Source: Bacteroidota bacterium (GTDB lineage: Bacteria > Bacteroidota > Bacteroidia > Flavobacteriales > Weeksellaceae). Taken from it: DNA of 38,408 nucleotides. Both the position numbers and the translations under genes were made by a program. Position 1 is the first letter of the stretch, and each line of letters starts with the position of its first letter. Of the stretch, positions 30,333-38,370 are shown piece by piece. The notes under the pieces are model-generated. The model did no database searches. It was not told the DNA's origin and saw only the letters and a program-made list of their open reading frames with translations. The stretch covers positions 1-38,408 of the forward strand of contig JAEWOS010000024.1 of assembly GCA_023460855.1 (NCBI GenBank), in the 5' to 3' direction.

Positions 30333-30893
30333 ATGAAAAATTTCGATTTAGATCAACTTGAAAAAAAGAATATTTATACAACGCCTGACAATTTTTTTGC
30401 AGACATGCAGAAGCAGGTTTTATCGCAGACTGTACATCAGATAAAGCCGGCCGCAAAGGAAACTGAGAAGAAAGGCGCAATTGTACCGCTGAAATGGTGG
30501 TACGCATCTGCTGCGGCTGTTGCACTTATTTTTGGAGCGGTATTTTTTGTAAATTCCGACAACAGCACAGAACAGTTACCAGTCGCAAAAGTGATTGCCG
30601 ATCCTGTTGCACCTGTACAGACAGCACCTGTAGAAGAAATAGAAACAACAGTTGCCCAAACGCCTGAACCACAAGTTCTTGCAGTAGTTGAACCGGCCCC
30701 TGCGAAAATTGAAAAGAGAGTAAAGGCAGCAGAAACCACCCAAAAAAGTGTTGCGGTAAAAACGAAAGCGGAGCCGAAACCAATAAGTATTGAAGAAGAA
30801 ATGGAACTTTTGCTGGAAGCAATTCCGCAACAGGAACTGGTTTCCTTAACGGCAAACGACCAGACAGACATTTATTTGGATCTATACTACTAA
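30333..30893 (+). CDS. One-span membrane protein, putative anti-sigma factor
   Basis: A 186-residue protein with a cytoplasmic N-terminal part of about 52 residues (MKNFDLDQLEKKNIYTTPDN), one membrane span (about 54-73, WWYASAAAVALIFGAVFFV) and a periplasmic part. The latter is rich in Pro, Ala, Val and Lys (about 80-155), then ends in an acidic helix and YLDLYY. I see no zinc-binding HxxxCxxC of ZAS anti-sigma factors. The role is inferred from position directly after an ECF sigma gene and from the topology (sigma-binding segment inside, sensing segment outside). The low-complexity outer part may span periplasm or bind the next gene's product. It is 16 bases before that gene. Confidence 0.75.
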   Translation: MKNFDLDQLEKKNIYTTPDNFFADMQKQVLSQTVHQIKPAAKETEKKGAIVPLKWWYASAAAVALIFGAVFFVNSDNSTEQLPVAKVIADPVAPVQTAPVEEIETTVAQTPEPQVLAVVEPAPAKIEKRVKAAETTQKSVAVKTKAEPKPISIEEEMELLLEAIPQQELVSLTANDQTDIYLDLYY

Positions 30894-30909
30894 GAACAGA
30901 TAACCACCT

Positions 30910-31488
30910 ATGAAGAAAATCATATTAATTTTTGCGCTTATTTTCAGCACCGGAGTTTTTGCTCAGGATCTGGAAACCTGGAGAAAAATGACCAGTGAAC
31001 AGCGCAGAGAGGCTGTTAAAAAAATGACGCCTGCACAACGGTCACAGCTGCTGAAACAGTACAAACAGCACATGCTGGTTGATGAACTGGACGTGCCTCA
31101 GGAAAAGCAGGACGAATTCTCGCGGCTTTACCAGGAATATGAAGACAGCCAGAAAAAAATTAAGCAGGGATTCAAAGCGCGTGATAATTACAATCAGATG
31201 ACTGATGCTGAAGCACGCCAGGAACTGGAATCTAGTTTTAAAGTAGGTGAAGAACTGCTGAAAAACAGAAGGGAATACTCCGAAAAATTCCAGCGCGTGG
31301 TAAAACCACAGCAGGTTTTGGAGATGTTTCAGCAGGAAGGCGAGATGAGAAGCAGAATGATGGACAGAAGAGTTGATGGCGCCGGAAGATCCGCACAGCC
31401 TAACCAAAGAGGAACTTTTGAGAGCGGCAAATCACAGACGCCGTCGTTAAGAAATAAGAGTGCCGGAAGCCGCGGTTTCCGGAACTAG
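30910..31488 (+). CDS. Exported helical Spy/CpxP-like protein, putative sensor or chaperone
   Basis: A 192-residue protein with a signal peptide (MKKIILIFALIFSTGVFAQ). The mature part (about 20-150) is almost all charged helix: TSEQRREAVKKMTPAQRSQLL, a middle KQDEFSRLYQEYEDSQKKIK and a third helix around LLKNRREYSEKF. This resembles the helical-hairpin periplasmic proteins Spy, CpxP and CnrX, although the exact LTxxQ repeats are replaced by MTSEQRR and MTPAQRS. The last 40 residues are basic and disordered (ends SAGSRGFRN). There is no cysteine or histidine cluster for metal. As the third gene after a sigma factor and a one-span protein, a sensor role like CnrX is plausible but unproven. Confidence 0.75.
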   Translation: MKKIILIFALIFSTGVFAQDLETWRKMTSEQRREAVKKMTPAQRSQLLKQYKQHMLVDELDVPQEKQDEFSRLYQEYEDSQKKIKQGFKARDNYNQMTDAEARQELESSFKVGEELLKNRREYSEKFQRVVKPQQVLEMFQQEGEMRSRMMDRRVDGAGRSAQPNQRGTFESGKSQTPSLRNKSAGSRGFRN

Positions 31489-31526
31489 AGCAGGAGGTCA
31501 TAATAGTTTATTTTTTTAATGTTTGG

Positions 31527-31562
31527 ACGAGCTTCGCAATATTAAATTGTGGGGCTCGTTTG
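31527..31562 (+). terminator. Hairpin terminator after the sigma-factor operon
   Basis: A 14-bp hairpin (31527-31540 with 31546-31559, three G-T pairs, loop ATTAA) followed by TTGATTATA. It lies 38 bases after the stop codon. The T-run is short, so termination strength is uncertain. The rest of 31489-31662 shows nothing else I can support. Confidence 0.5.
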
Positions 31563-31662
31563 ATTATAAGCTGTTTGATTTTCATTTGAATTACAGTATT
31601 TTACATTCCAACAAATAAAATTTCTTTTGAAAAGACGGGGGCCATTTTGCACCGGTAATACG

Positions 31663-31695
31663 TTGCCCGTAGTGATGGTGTTTTTCCTATCTTTG
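31663..31695 (+). promoter_or_regulatory. Promoter of lepA
   Basis: TTG (31663-31665), a 22-base spacer and a perfect TATCTTTG (31688-31695), 17 bases before the lepA ATG. Confidence 0.65.
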
Positions 31696-31712
31696 CAAAC
31701 TATAAAATCTCT

Positions 31713-33509
31713 ATGAAGAACATCCGGAATTTTTGCATCATCGCACATATTGACCACGGAAAATCAACTCTGGCAGACCGCCTTCTGGAATATACCAATA
31801 CCGTAACGCAGCGCGAACTGCAGACACAGACGCTTGATGACATGGACCTGGAAAGAGAGCGCGGAATCACCATTAAGTCTCACGCCATACAAATGGATTA
31901 TGAACTGAATGGTGAAAAATATGTGCTGAATCTGATCGATACTCCGGGCCACGTCGATTTTTCATATGAGGTTTCCCGCTCCATTGCGGCTTGCGAAGGC
32001 GCACTGCTGATCGTTGATGCTGCCCAAAGTATTCAGGCACAGACAATTTCCAACCTTTATCTTGCGCTGGAGAATGATCTGGAAATTATTCCAATTCTCA
32101 ATAAAATAGACCTTCCATCTGCTAACCCTGAAGAAGTAACGGACGAAATCGTCAATCTTCTTGGCTGTTCTCCGGAAGATGTTTTACGTGTTTCAGGAAA
32201 AACCGGCGAAGGTGTCCATGAATTGCTGGAACAGATTGTCGCGAGAATTCCTTCTCCGTCCGGTGATCCGGATGCTCCGCTGCAGGCGCTGATTTTTGAT
32301 TCTGTGTTCAACCCGTTTCGCGGAATTGAAGCGTATTTCAAAGTCGTAAACGGCAGTATTAAGAAAGGGCAGAAGGTAAAATTCATGGCGACCGAAAAAA
32401 CCTACGATGCAGATGAAGTCGGTACGCTGAAACTGAAACAGGTTGCAAAACCGGAGATCAAATGCGGCGATGTTGGATACATTATTTCCGGAATTAAAGA
32501 TGCAAGAGATGTAAAAGTTGGAGATACAATTACGACAGTAGAAAATCCTGCCGCTGCTGCAATTGAAGGTTTTGAAGAAGTAAAACCAATGGTTTTTGCA
32601 GGGATCTATCCAATTGAATCTGAGGATTTTGAAGAACTCAGAACGTCTCTGGAAAAATTAAGATTAAATGATGCCTCGCTCGTATTCGAGGCAGAAAGTT
32701 CGGCAGCGCTCGGTTTTGGCTTCCGTTGCGGATTCCTCGGAATGCTACATATGGAAATTGTGCAGGAAAGACTGGACCGCGAGTTTAACATGAATGTGAT
32801 TACAACCGTTCCCAACGTTTCCTATCACGGATATACCAAAAAAGATCCTGAAGTTGCGATCCTGATTAATAATCCGTCTGAAATGGTGGATCCAAGTGTT
32901 CTGGACCGCGTTGAAGAACCTTATATCAAAGCTTCAATCATTACCAAATCAGATTTTGTTGGTTCAGTGATGACGCTTTGTATCGAAAAGAGAGGTGAAA
33001 TCGTAAATCAGAGCTATTTAACGGCAGACCGTGTGGAACTGATTTTCAATATGCCTCTTTCTGAAGTGGTGTTCGATTTCTACGACAGACTGAAATCTAT
33101 TTCCAAAGGATATGCTTCTTTCGATTACCATCCGATCGGATTCCGTGCTTCCAAACTGGTTAAGATGGATATTCTGATCAATGGTGATATGGTGGATGCG
33201 CTTTCATCGCTTATTCACGAAAGCAATGCCTATTACATCGGAAAGAAGATGTGCGAAAAACTGCGCGAACTGATTCCGCGTCAGCAGTTTGATATCGCTG
33301 TTCAGGCTGCTCTTGGAACCAAGGTAATTGCGAGGGAAACGATCAAAGCTCTGAGAAAAGACGTTACCGCGAAATGTTACGGAGGTGATATTTCCAGAAA
33401 ACGTAAACTTCTTGAAAAGCAGAAAGAAGGTAAGAAGAAAATGAAGCAGATCGGAAGAGTTGAGGTTCCGCAATCTGCGTTTATGGCTGTGTTGAAACTG
33501 AATGACTAA
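31713..33509 (+). CDS. lepA: Elongation factor 4 (LepA)
   Basis: A 598-residue translational GTPase, full length for the family. It binds the ribosome and is linked with back-translocation, initiation and 30S assembly. The G domain has AHIDHGKST (11-19), the switch I GITIKS (51-56), DTPGHVDF (76-83) and NKIDLP (130-135). After domain II come the EF-G-like domains III and V, and the LepA-specific C-terminal domain ends with GGDISRKRKLLEKQKEGKK, rich in basic residues for rRNA contact. It has its own promoter and converges with the flexirubin-cluster acyltransferase gene. Confidence 0.98.
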   Translation: MKNIRNFCIIAHIDHGKSTLADRLLEYTNTVTQRELQTQTLDDMDLERERGITIKSHAIQMDYELNGEKYVLNLIDTPGHVDFSYEVSRSIAACEGALLIVDAAQSIQAQTISNLYLALENDLEIIPILNKIDLPSANPEEVTDEIVNLLGCSPEDVLRVSGKTGEGVHELLEQIVARIPSPSGDPDAPLQALIFDSVFNPFRGIEAYFKVVNGSIKKGQKVKFMATEKTYDADEVGTLKLKQVAKPEIKCGDVGYIISGIKDARDVKVGDTITTVENPAAAAIEGFEEVKPMVFAGIYPIESEDFEELRTSLEKLRLNDASLVFEAESSAALGFGFRCGFLGMLHMEIVQERLDREFNMNVITTVPNVSYHGYTKKDPEVAILINNPSEMVDPSVLDRVEEPYIKASIITKSDFVGSVMTLCIEKRGEIVNQSYLTADRVELIFNMPLSEVVFDFYDRLKSISKGYASFDYHPIGFRASKLVKMDILINGDMVDALSSLIHESNAYYIGKKMCEKLRELIPRQQFDIAVQAALGTKVIARETIKALRKDVTAKCYGGDISRKRKLLEKQKEGKKKMKQIGRVEVPQSAFMAVLKLND

Positions 33510-33551
33510 ATTCAGCGCTCTTTTATCATTAGTGTGAAATTCCTGTAAGTT

Positions 33552-34442
33552 TTACTCAGCAAACTCGAATTCATCCCAAAAATCAAAATAGTTGAACCAC
33601 TGTTTTGGATATCGGCTTAACATAGATTCCAGACTGTCGGTGTAAGATTCCAGAAGTGCCTGCGCGTCACGGTGTTTTACTTCGGCTATTCTTGCGTATA
33701 AATGATAATGAAGATCCGGTTCTTTCATCACGTAAACATACGCAACCGGAACTTTCAGTCTGGAAGCAATATGAAAAGGACCTGCCGGAAATTTTGCTTT
33801 TTTCCCCAATAATTCCGCCTCCAAGAATTTCGAACCTTCGAAATAGCGGTCGCCGGTAAAACAGATCAGCTCATTTTTTGCAAGTGCTTCGTTGATCAGG
33901 AAAATATGTGACAAATCTTCGCGGATAAAGATGAACTTCACGGTACTTTTTCGTTCGGAAACGCTTTCCAGATAAGCTTTTATCTCACTGTGCTCCAAAT
34001 CTGTGGTAATCAGGTTGATGGGATAATTGAAATCAATTTCCTCCAGAAATCTTTCTGCGATTTCGAAGTTTCCGATGTGCGCGCTGATGAGTACGCCTCC
34101 TTTTCCGTCCTGCATCATTTGCCTGAGGTTTTCAATCCCGTCGAATTCGTAGGTGAATTTTTGGCGGAGTCCCGCTGAAATGGCAGTTTTGTCGATGATA
34201 GTTTTCCCGAAAATCAAATAGCTTTCAAACACCGCAAGTTTCGACTTCCAGAAACTCCAGCAAAGTCTTTTATTGAAATAGGTAAAAATGTAGCGGTTGC
34301 TCTTCGGAAGAAATATGAAATAATACGCAGCAACAAAAAATAAAACCGAATAAGCTGCTTTTACACCCAGTTTTTTAATGCAAAACACAAAAATCCTGTA
34401 TCCCAGCAGTGAACCCCGTGATTTTCCGCTCCATTTAGCCAT
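33552..34442 (-). CDS. LpxL-like acyltransferase of the flexirubin/aryl-polyene cluster
   Basis: A 296-residue lysophospholipid/lauroyl acyltransferase-type protein. One N-terminal membrane span (about 30-48) anchors it to the inner membrane. The H(X4)E acyltransferase motif is in SAHIGNFEIAER, and FTGDRYFEGSKF and FPAGPFHIASRLKVPVAYV follow as in LpxL/HtrB relatives. The gene is 63 bases after the ACP and is the last of five minus-strand genes. In aryl-polyene and flexirubin clusters, acyltransferases of this family are thought to move the finished acyl chain from ACP to its acceptor, here probably the dialkylresorcinol partner or a membrane lipid. That acceptor is inference. Confidence 0.85.
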   Translation of the reverse strand: MAKWSGKSRGSLLGYRIFVFCIKKLGVKAAYSVLFFVAAYYFIFLPKSNRYIFTYFNKRLCWSFWKSKLAVFESYLIFGKTIIDKTAISAGLRQKFTYEFDGIENLRQMMQDGKGGVLISAHIGNFEIAERFLEEIDFNYPINLITTDLEHSEIKAYLESVSERKSTVKFIFIREDLSHIFLINEALAKNELICFTGDRYFEGSKFLEAELLGKKAKFPAGPFHIASRLKVPVAYVYVMKEPDLHYHLYARIAEVKHRDAQALLESYTDSLESMLSRYPKQWFNYFDFWDEFEFAE

Positions 34443-34505
34443 GGTGGTTTTTATTTAGTTCCTTACTGAAATAGAGAATTTTCGGCTGTTGAGAACAGCA
34501 AAGTA

Positions 34506-34787
34506 TTACGAAACAGCTGTTTTTTGATGAATTTTTTCTTCAATAGCCGTATAAAAATCGTCGAAGGACACCATTTTTTTGAAATCTGCTTCTCCCAGTT
34601 TAACCCCGAATTTACTTTCGATTACTACTACCAAATCGATATAATCCAGGCTGTCCAGGCCTAAAGTTTCCTTCAAAGGTGCGCTGTTCACAATTTCATC
34701 GCGGTCCACCTCAAATTCATCAACCAAAAAATCATTTGCTGTTGCAATAATTTTTTCTCTTTCCATCACAATTATATTATTCATCAT
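34506..34787 (-). CDS. Acyl carrier protein of the flexirubin/aryl-polyene cluster
   Basis: A 93-residue acyl carrier protein, acidic and helical, with the phosphopantetheine site Ser46 in GLDSLDYIDLV. The start ATG at 34787 lies within the last codons of the ketosynthase gene (overlap of 11 bases, reading ATGATGAATAA), which indicates translational coupling; a shorter start at 34766 (MEREKI) is possible. It is not the housekeeping ACP: it is coupled to a ketosynthase and diverges from the usual DSLDxVEL by a Tyr-Ile after the motif. It would carry the growing aryl-polyene chain. No phosphopantetheinyl transferase gene is in the window. Confidence 0.9.
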   Translation of the reverse strand: MMNNIIVMEREKIIATANDFLVDEFEVDRDEIVNSAPLKETLGLDSLDYIDLVVVIESKFGVKLGEADFKKMVSFDDFYTAIEEKIHQKTAVS

Positions 34788-36000
34788 ACTTTCTGAGGAT
34801 CAGCGAAGAATTGGTTCCGCCGAATCCGAAAGAATTGGACAAAAATACGTCAATTTTTTGATTCTTTGTTTTGGTAATCAGATTGATTTTCTGCGCATCC
34901 TCATCCGGATTTTCCAGGTTGATGTTTGGTGCGATGAAGCTGTTCTGCATCATGATAATGGAGTAAACTATTTCGCTGGCGCCCGCCATCCAACATTCAT
35001 GTCCGGTCATGGATTTTGTTGAGCTTACCGGAACTTTGTCGCCAAAAATTTTGTAAATGGCTTTGGCTTCATTGGCATCACCAATCGGCGTTGAAGTAGC
35101 GTGTGCATTGATGTAATCGATGTCTTCCGGCAAAAGACCGGCATTGCTCAGCGATTTTTCCATTGCGGCTGCAGGTCCGTCCACATTGGGTGTTGAAATA
35201 TGTCCGCCGTTTGACGAAAATCCGTAGCCGATAATTTCTCCTAAAATATTTGCTCCCCGTTTTTTAGCGCTTTCCAGGCTTTCTACAATCAGGGTTGCAG
35301 CACCGCCGCTCGGAATAAGTCCGTCGCGACTGCGGTCGAAAGGACGTGAAGCTTTTTCAGGATCGGCTTCATTCACAGAAAAAACGCCGAGTCCGTCAAA
35401 ACTCGCCATTCCGTATTTATTGATTTCCTGAGCTCCTCCGCAAACGATCATTTCCTGTAATCCGCTTTTAATCAGCAAATAAGCGAGGCCAAGTGAATGC
35501 GAACCGCTTGCGCAGGCTGCACTAACCGTCATGTTCATTCCGCGAAGTTTAAAAATGGTGGAAAGGTTCATGGTTACGGTGGAATTCATAGATTTGAAAA
35601 TCGCACCGGATCCCATTAAAGCGGTATCTTTTTTTTGTCTTACGATGTCAATGCTTTCTACCACCTCTTTTGAAACACTGTCATTCCCGTAAAGAATTCC
35701 GACCTCGTGTTGATCCAGAAAATCCTGATCAATGCCTGCCATTTTCATGGCTTCAACAGTAGCGACGTACGCATATTCACTTTCCTCACCCATGCTGATT
35801 CGCTGGCGCCGGTTCAGTGAATTTTTCAGATCGGGTTTTGGGACAGCACCGGTTAATCCGGACCGGAAACCGAAATCTTTTCGTTCCTGGTCGATAATTA
35901 TGCCGGATTTCCCTTCGTAAAGGGAGTTTTTAACCTCGTCCAATGTAATTCCGATGCAGGAATAAATCCCCATTCCGGTAATTACGACTCTATTTTCCAT
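34777..36000 (-). CDS. Beta-ketoacyl-ACP synthase (FabF-like) of the flexirubin/aryl-polyene cluster
   Basis: A 407-residue condensing enzyme of the thiolase fold. The active-site triad is complete: Cys163 in SAACASG, His300 in NAHATSTP and His334 in TGHECWM, with Lys329 in STKSMTGH. It is therefore catalytic and not a chain-length-factor. The C-terminal SFGFGGTNSSLIL is typical. The protein begins with MENRVVITGMGIYSC, as in FabF. It is 14 bases after the ketoreductase and overlaps the ACP by 11. Its task would be repeated malonyl condensations on an aryl starter such as 4-coumarate. The partner chain-length-factor and dehydratase should lie in the rest of the cluster, outside this window. 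Confidence 0.92.
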   Translation of the reverse strand: MENRVVITGMGIYSCIGITLDEVKNSLYEGKSGIIIDQERKDFGFRSGLTGAVPKPDLKNSLNRRQRISMGEESEYAYVATVEAMKMAGIDQDFLDQHEVGILYGNDSVSKEVVESIDIVRQKKDTALMGSGAIFKSMNSTVTMNLSTIFKLRGMNMTVSAACASGSHSLGLAYLLIKSGLQEMIVCGGAQEINKYGMASFDGLGVFSVNEADPEKASRPFDRSRDGLIPSGGAATLIVESLESAKKRGANILGEIIGYGFSSNGGHISTPNVDGPAAAMEKSLSNAGLLPEDIDYINAHATSTPIGDANEAKAIYKIFGDKVPVSSTKSMTGHECWMAGASEIVYSIIMMQNSFIAPNINLENPDEDAQKINLITKTKNQKIDVFLSNSFGFGGTNSSLILRKYDE

Positions 36001-36014
36001 TATTTCTGTAAAAA

Positions 36015-36746
36015 CTAAGAGTAAATGCCTCCGTTGATGTTAACAACTTCGCCGGTAATGTAGGAAGCTTTTCGTGATGCAAGAAATGCAACCAGATCTG
36101 CTACTTCTGCGGCTTCTCCGAAACGGTTTGCCGGGATCATTGCTTTCAGTTCATCTTCATTAAACTCCTGCGTCATATCGGTCTTTATAAAACCTGGCGC
36201 TACTGCATTTACGGTGATATTTCTTTTGGCAACTTCCTGAGCTAATGCTTTTGTTGCACCAATTACAGCTCCTTTTGCCGCTGAATAATTCGTTTGTCCT
36301 GCTGTACCTTTCAAGCCGGAAACAGAAACCATATTGATGATTCGTCCGTATTTGTTGCGAAGCAGCTTCTGTATGAAGAAATTGGTGACATTAAAAAATC
36401 CGTTCAGGCTGGTGTTGATTACCGTGTTCCAGTCTTCGGGCTGCATCCACATGAACAGACCGTCGCGTGTAATCCCCGCGTTATTTATGATGACTTCGAC
36501 TACAGCTTCTGGATTTGCCTCCTCCCATTTTTCCAGAACTGATTTGGTTTCCTCGGCATTGCCGACATCGAATTTGAGGATTTCTCCGGTAGCACCAAAA
36601 GATTTAACACTTTCCAGCGTTTCCAGTGCCGCCTGTTCGTTGGAAGCGTAATTAATGAGAATATGATAGCCGCCGTCCTGAGCCAGTTTTTCGCAGATTG
36701 CCCTGCCGATTCCACGCGAGCCGCCTGTTACAATTGCACACTTCAT
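36015..36746 (-). CDS. fabG: 3-ketoacyl-ACP reductase (FabG-like) of the flexirubin/aryl-polyene cluster
   Basis: A 243-residue classical SDR: TGGSRGIG (7-14) for NADPH, NNAG (88-91), and catalytic Ser141 (NMVSVSG), Tyr154 and Lys158 (YSAAK), the same spacing as E. coli FabG. VAPGFIKTDMT and the C-terminal ITGEVVNINGG are FabG hallmarks. It lies 22 bases after the ammonia-lyase gene and 14 bases before the ketosynthase, within an apparent five-gene operon, so it is likely the cluster-specific ketoreductase that reduces each 3-keto intermediate before dehydration to the conjugated polyene. The housekeeping fabG should be elsewhere. Confidence 0.93.
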   Translation of the reverse strand: MKCAIVTGGSRGIGRAICEKLAQDGGYHILINYASNEQAALETLESVKSFGATGEILKFDVGNAEETKSVLEKWEEANPEAVVEVIINNAGITRDGLFMWMQPEDWNTVINTSLNGFFNVTNFFIQKLLRNKYGRIINMVSVSGLKGTAGQTNYSAAKGAVIGATKALAQEVAKRNITVNAVAPGFIKTDMTQEFNEDELKAMIPANRFGEAAEVADLVAFLASRKASYITGEVVNINGGIYS

Positions 36747-36768
36747 GGTTTTCGTTTAATTTTAGTTA

Positions 36769-38289
36769 TCAATTAACAGAAATAAGGTGTTGTTTTACCT
36801 TTTCCAGGAAAGGATACATCGCAAAATCTTCTGCGAAAGCAGGGATTATTTTTCTGATGTCATCATAAAGTTCTTTCGTGGACGACGAAACCTGATCCTG
36901 ATATCTTAAAGCTTCTATCGCCTGAACAACGCTGATCAGTTCAATAGATAGCACTTCGTAGGCATTGTCGATCACTTTCTGACAAATCACTGCTGCATTG
37001 GTTCCCATGCTAACAATATCCTGATTATCGTTATTGTTCGGAATACTGTGAATGTACATTGATGAGGAAAGCGTCTGATTTTCAGCAGTAGTAGAAACCG
37101 CTGTAAACTGAACGCCCTGCATGCCGAAATTAAACCCAAGCCTTCCCAGATTAACAAAAGGTGGCAGTATTTCGTTGATTTTTGAGTTCATCAGATAATT
37201 CAGCTGGCGTTCTGCAAGCATCGTCAAACGCGTTACAACCAGTTTTAATTTATCCATTTCCAGCGCCACATAGTCGCCATGGAAATTTCCGCCGTGATAC
37301 ACATGTTCTTCCTCCGGAATGATAATGGGGTTGTCGTTCGCGGAATTAATTTCATCTTCGAGTATTCTTTCTGCAACTTCGCAGGTATCCAGCACCGGAC
37401 CGAGAATTTGCGGTACGCAGCGCAAAGAATAATATTCCTGAACCTTATCTTTAAATATTTCTTCTTTGGTCTCTTTATTATAAAGGTGATCCTCTCTTTT
37501 ACGGATTAATTTGCTGTCTGCAAGATATTCGCGCATTCTTGCTGCAACTTTGTGCTGACCGGCGTGTCTTTTTGTATTATTCAGCGATTCTGAAAAGTGG
37601 TCATCATAAGCCTGTACAATCTCATTAATCGCACAGGAAATTCTGATGGAGAGATCGATCAGGTTTTTTGTGTGGTACGTATTAATTGCGCCGATTCCCG
37701 TCATTACCGAAGTGCCATTCATGAGTCCAAGTCCTTCACGCAAATGAACTTTTATTGGCTTAAGTCCTTCCTTTTGGAAAACTTCGGCAGTATTTTGCCT
37801 TGTTCCCTCATAAAACACTTCGCCTTCGCCGATGAGTACGAGTGCAAGATGAGCGAGCTGCACCAGATCACCGCTTGCGCCAACGCCGCCGTGTTCGAAA
37901 ATAAGCGGTGTGATATCGCGGTTGATGAGTTCCTGCAGCAAAATGATTACAGACGGATGCACAGCGGATTTTCCCTGAGAAAGGGTGTTAAGTCTCGCAA
38001 GCATCGCGGCCTTGGCTTCTGCAGGTTTTAGCGGTGTTCCAAATCCGGAACAGTGGCTGCGAATCAGGTTGTACTGCAACTGGTGCTTGTCCTGATCAGG
38101 AATGCGGTACTGCGCCATCGGTCCGAATCCTGTATTGACGCCGTATATCACTTTCTTTTCAGAGAATGCCTGCAAAAAACGAAAACTTTCTTCCACCCGG
38201 TCCAGGAGTGATTCATCCAGTTCCAGCTTTTCGTTCCGGAAGATCACTTTCTGAAAATCTTCAATTTTAAGATTGTCCGATAATATCAT
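36769..38289 (-). CDS. Tyrosine ammonia-lyase (aromatic amino acid/histidine ammonia-lyase family)
   Basis: A 506-residue MIO enzyme. GGVGASGDLVQLAH holds Ala138-Ser139-Gly140, which cyclise to the MIO electrophile; catalytic Tyr49 is in IYGVNTGFGP, and QDIVSMGTNAA is the conserved C-terminal loop. It is very close along its length to the F. johnsoniae enzyme known as FjTAL, also 506 residues as I recall. It would turn tyrosine into 4-coumarate and ammonia, the aryl starter for flexirubin. The substrate-selecting pair is Ser78-His79 (LIRSHCSG), as in histidine ammonia-lyases, so motif alone would suggest HutH, and automated pipelines may call it so. The absence of hutU, hutI and hutG and the presence of KS, KR, ACP and acyltransferase support tyrosine. 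Confidence 0.9.
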   Translation of the reverse strand: MILSDNLKIEDFQKVIFRNEKLELDESLLDRVEESFRFLQAFSEKKVIYGVNTGFGPMAQYRIPDQDKHQLQYNLIRSHCSGFGTPLKPAEAKAAMLARLNTLSQGKSAVHPSVIILLQELINRDITPLIFEHGGVGASGDLVQLAHLALVLIGEGEVFYEGTRQNTAEVFQKEGLKPIKVHLREGLGLMNGTSVMTGIGAINTYHTKNLIDLSIRISCAINEIVQAYDDHFSESLNNTKRHAGQHKVAARMREYLADSKLIRKREDHLYNKETKEEIFKDKVQEYYSLRCVPQILGPVLDTCEVAERILEDEINSANDNPIIIPEEEHVYHGGNFHGDYVALEMDKLKLVVTRLTMLAERQLNYLMNSKINEILPPFVNLGRLGFNFGMQGVQFTAVSTTAENQTLSSSMYIHSIPNNNDNQDIVSMGTNAAVICQKVIDNAYEVLSIELISVVQAIEALRYQDQVSSSTKELYDDIRKIIPAFAEDFAMYPFLEKVKQHLISVN

Positions 38290-38333
38290 TAAAATAATTT
38301 CTTATAAAAACACTTTAAGGTATTAAAATGTCA

Positions 38334-38341
38334 TAAATTTG
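38334..38341 (+). promoter_or_regulatory. -7 box of the flavoprotein gene at 38371
   Basis: A perfect TAAATTTG, 29 bases before the ATG. It lies three bases from the opposing TATCTTTG of the ammonia-lyase operon. No TTG at -33. Confidence 0.5.
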
Positions 38342-38344
38342 GGG

Positions 38345-38352
38345 CAAAGATA
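38345..38352 (-). promoter_or_regulatory. -7 box of the flexirubin operon (ammonia-lyase to acyltransferase)
   Basis: A perfect TATCTTTG on the minus strand, 55 bases before the ammonia-lyase ATG. A TTG stands 11 bases upstream, too close for a normal -33. It interlocks with the plus-strand box at 38334. Confidence 0.5.
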
Positions 38353-38370
38353 TTAAATTAAGACAAAATA

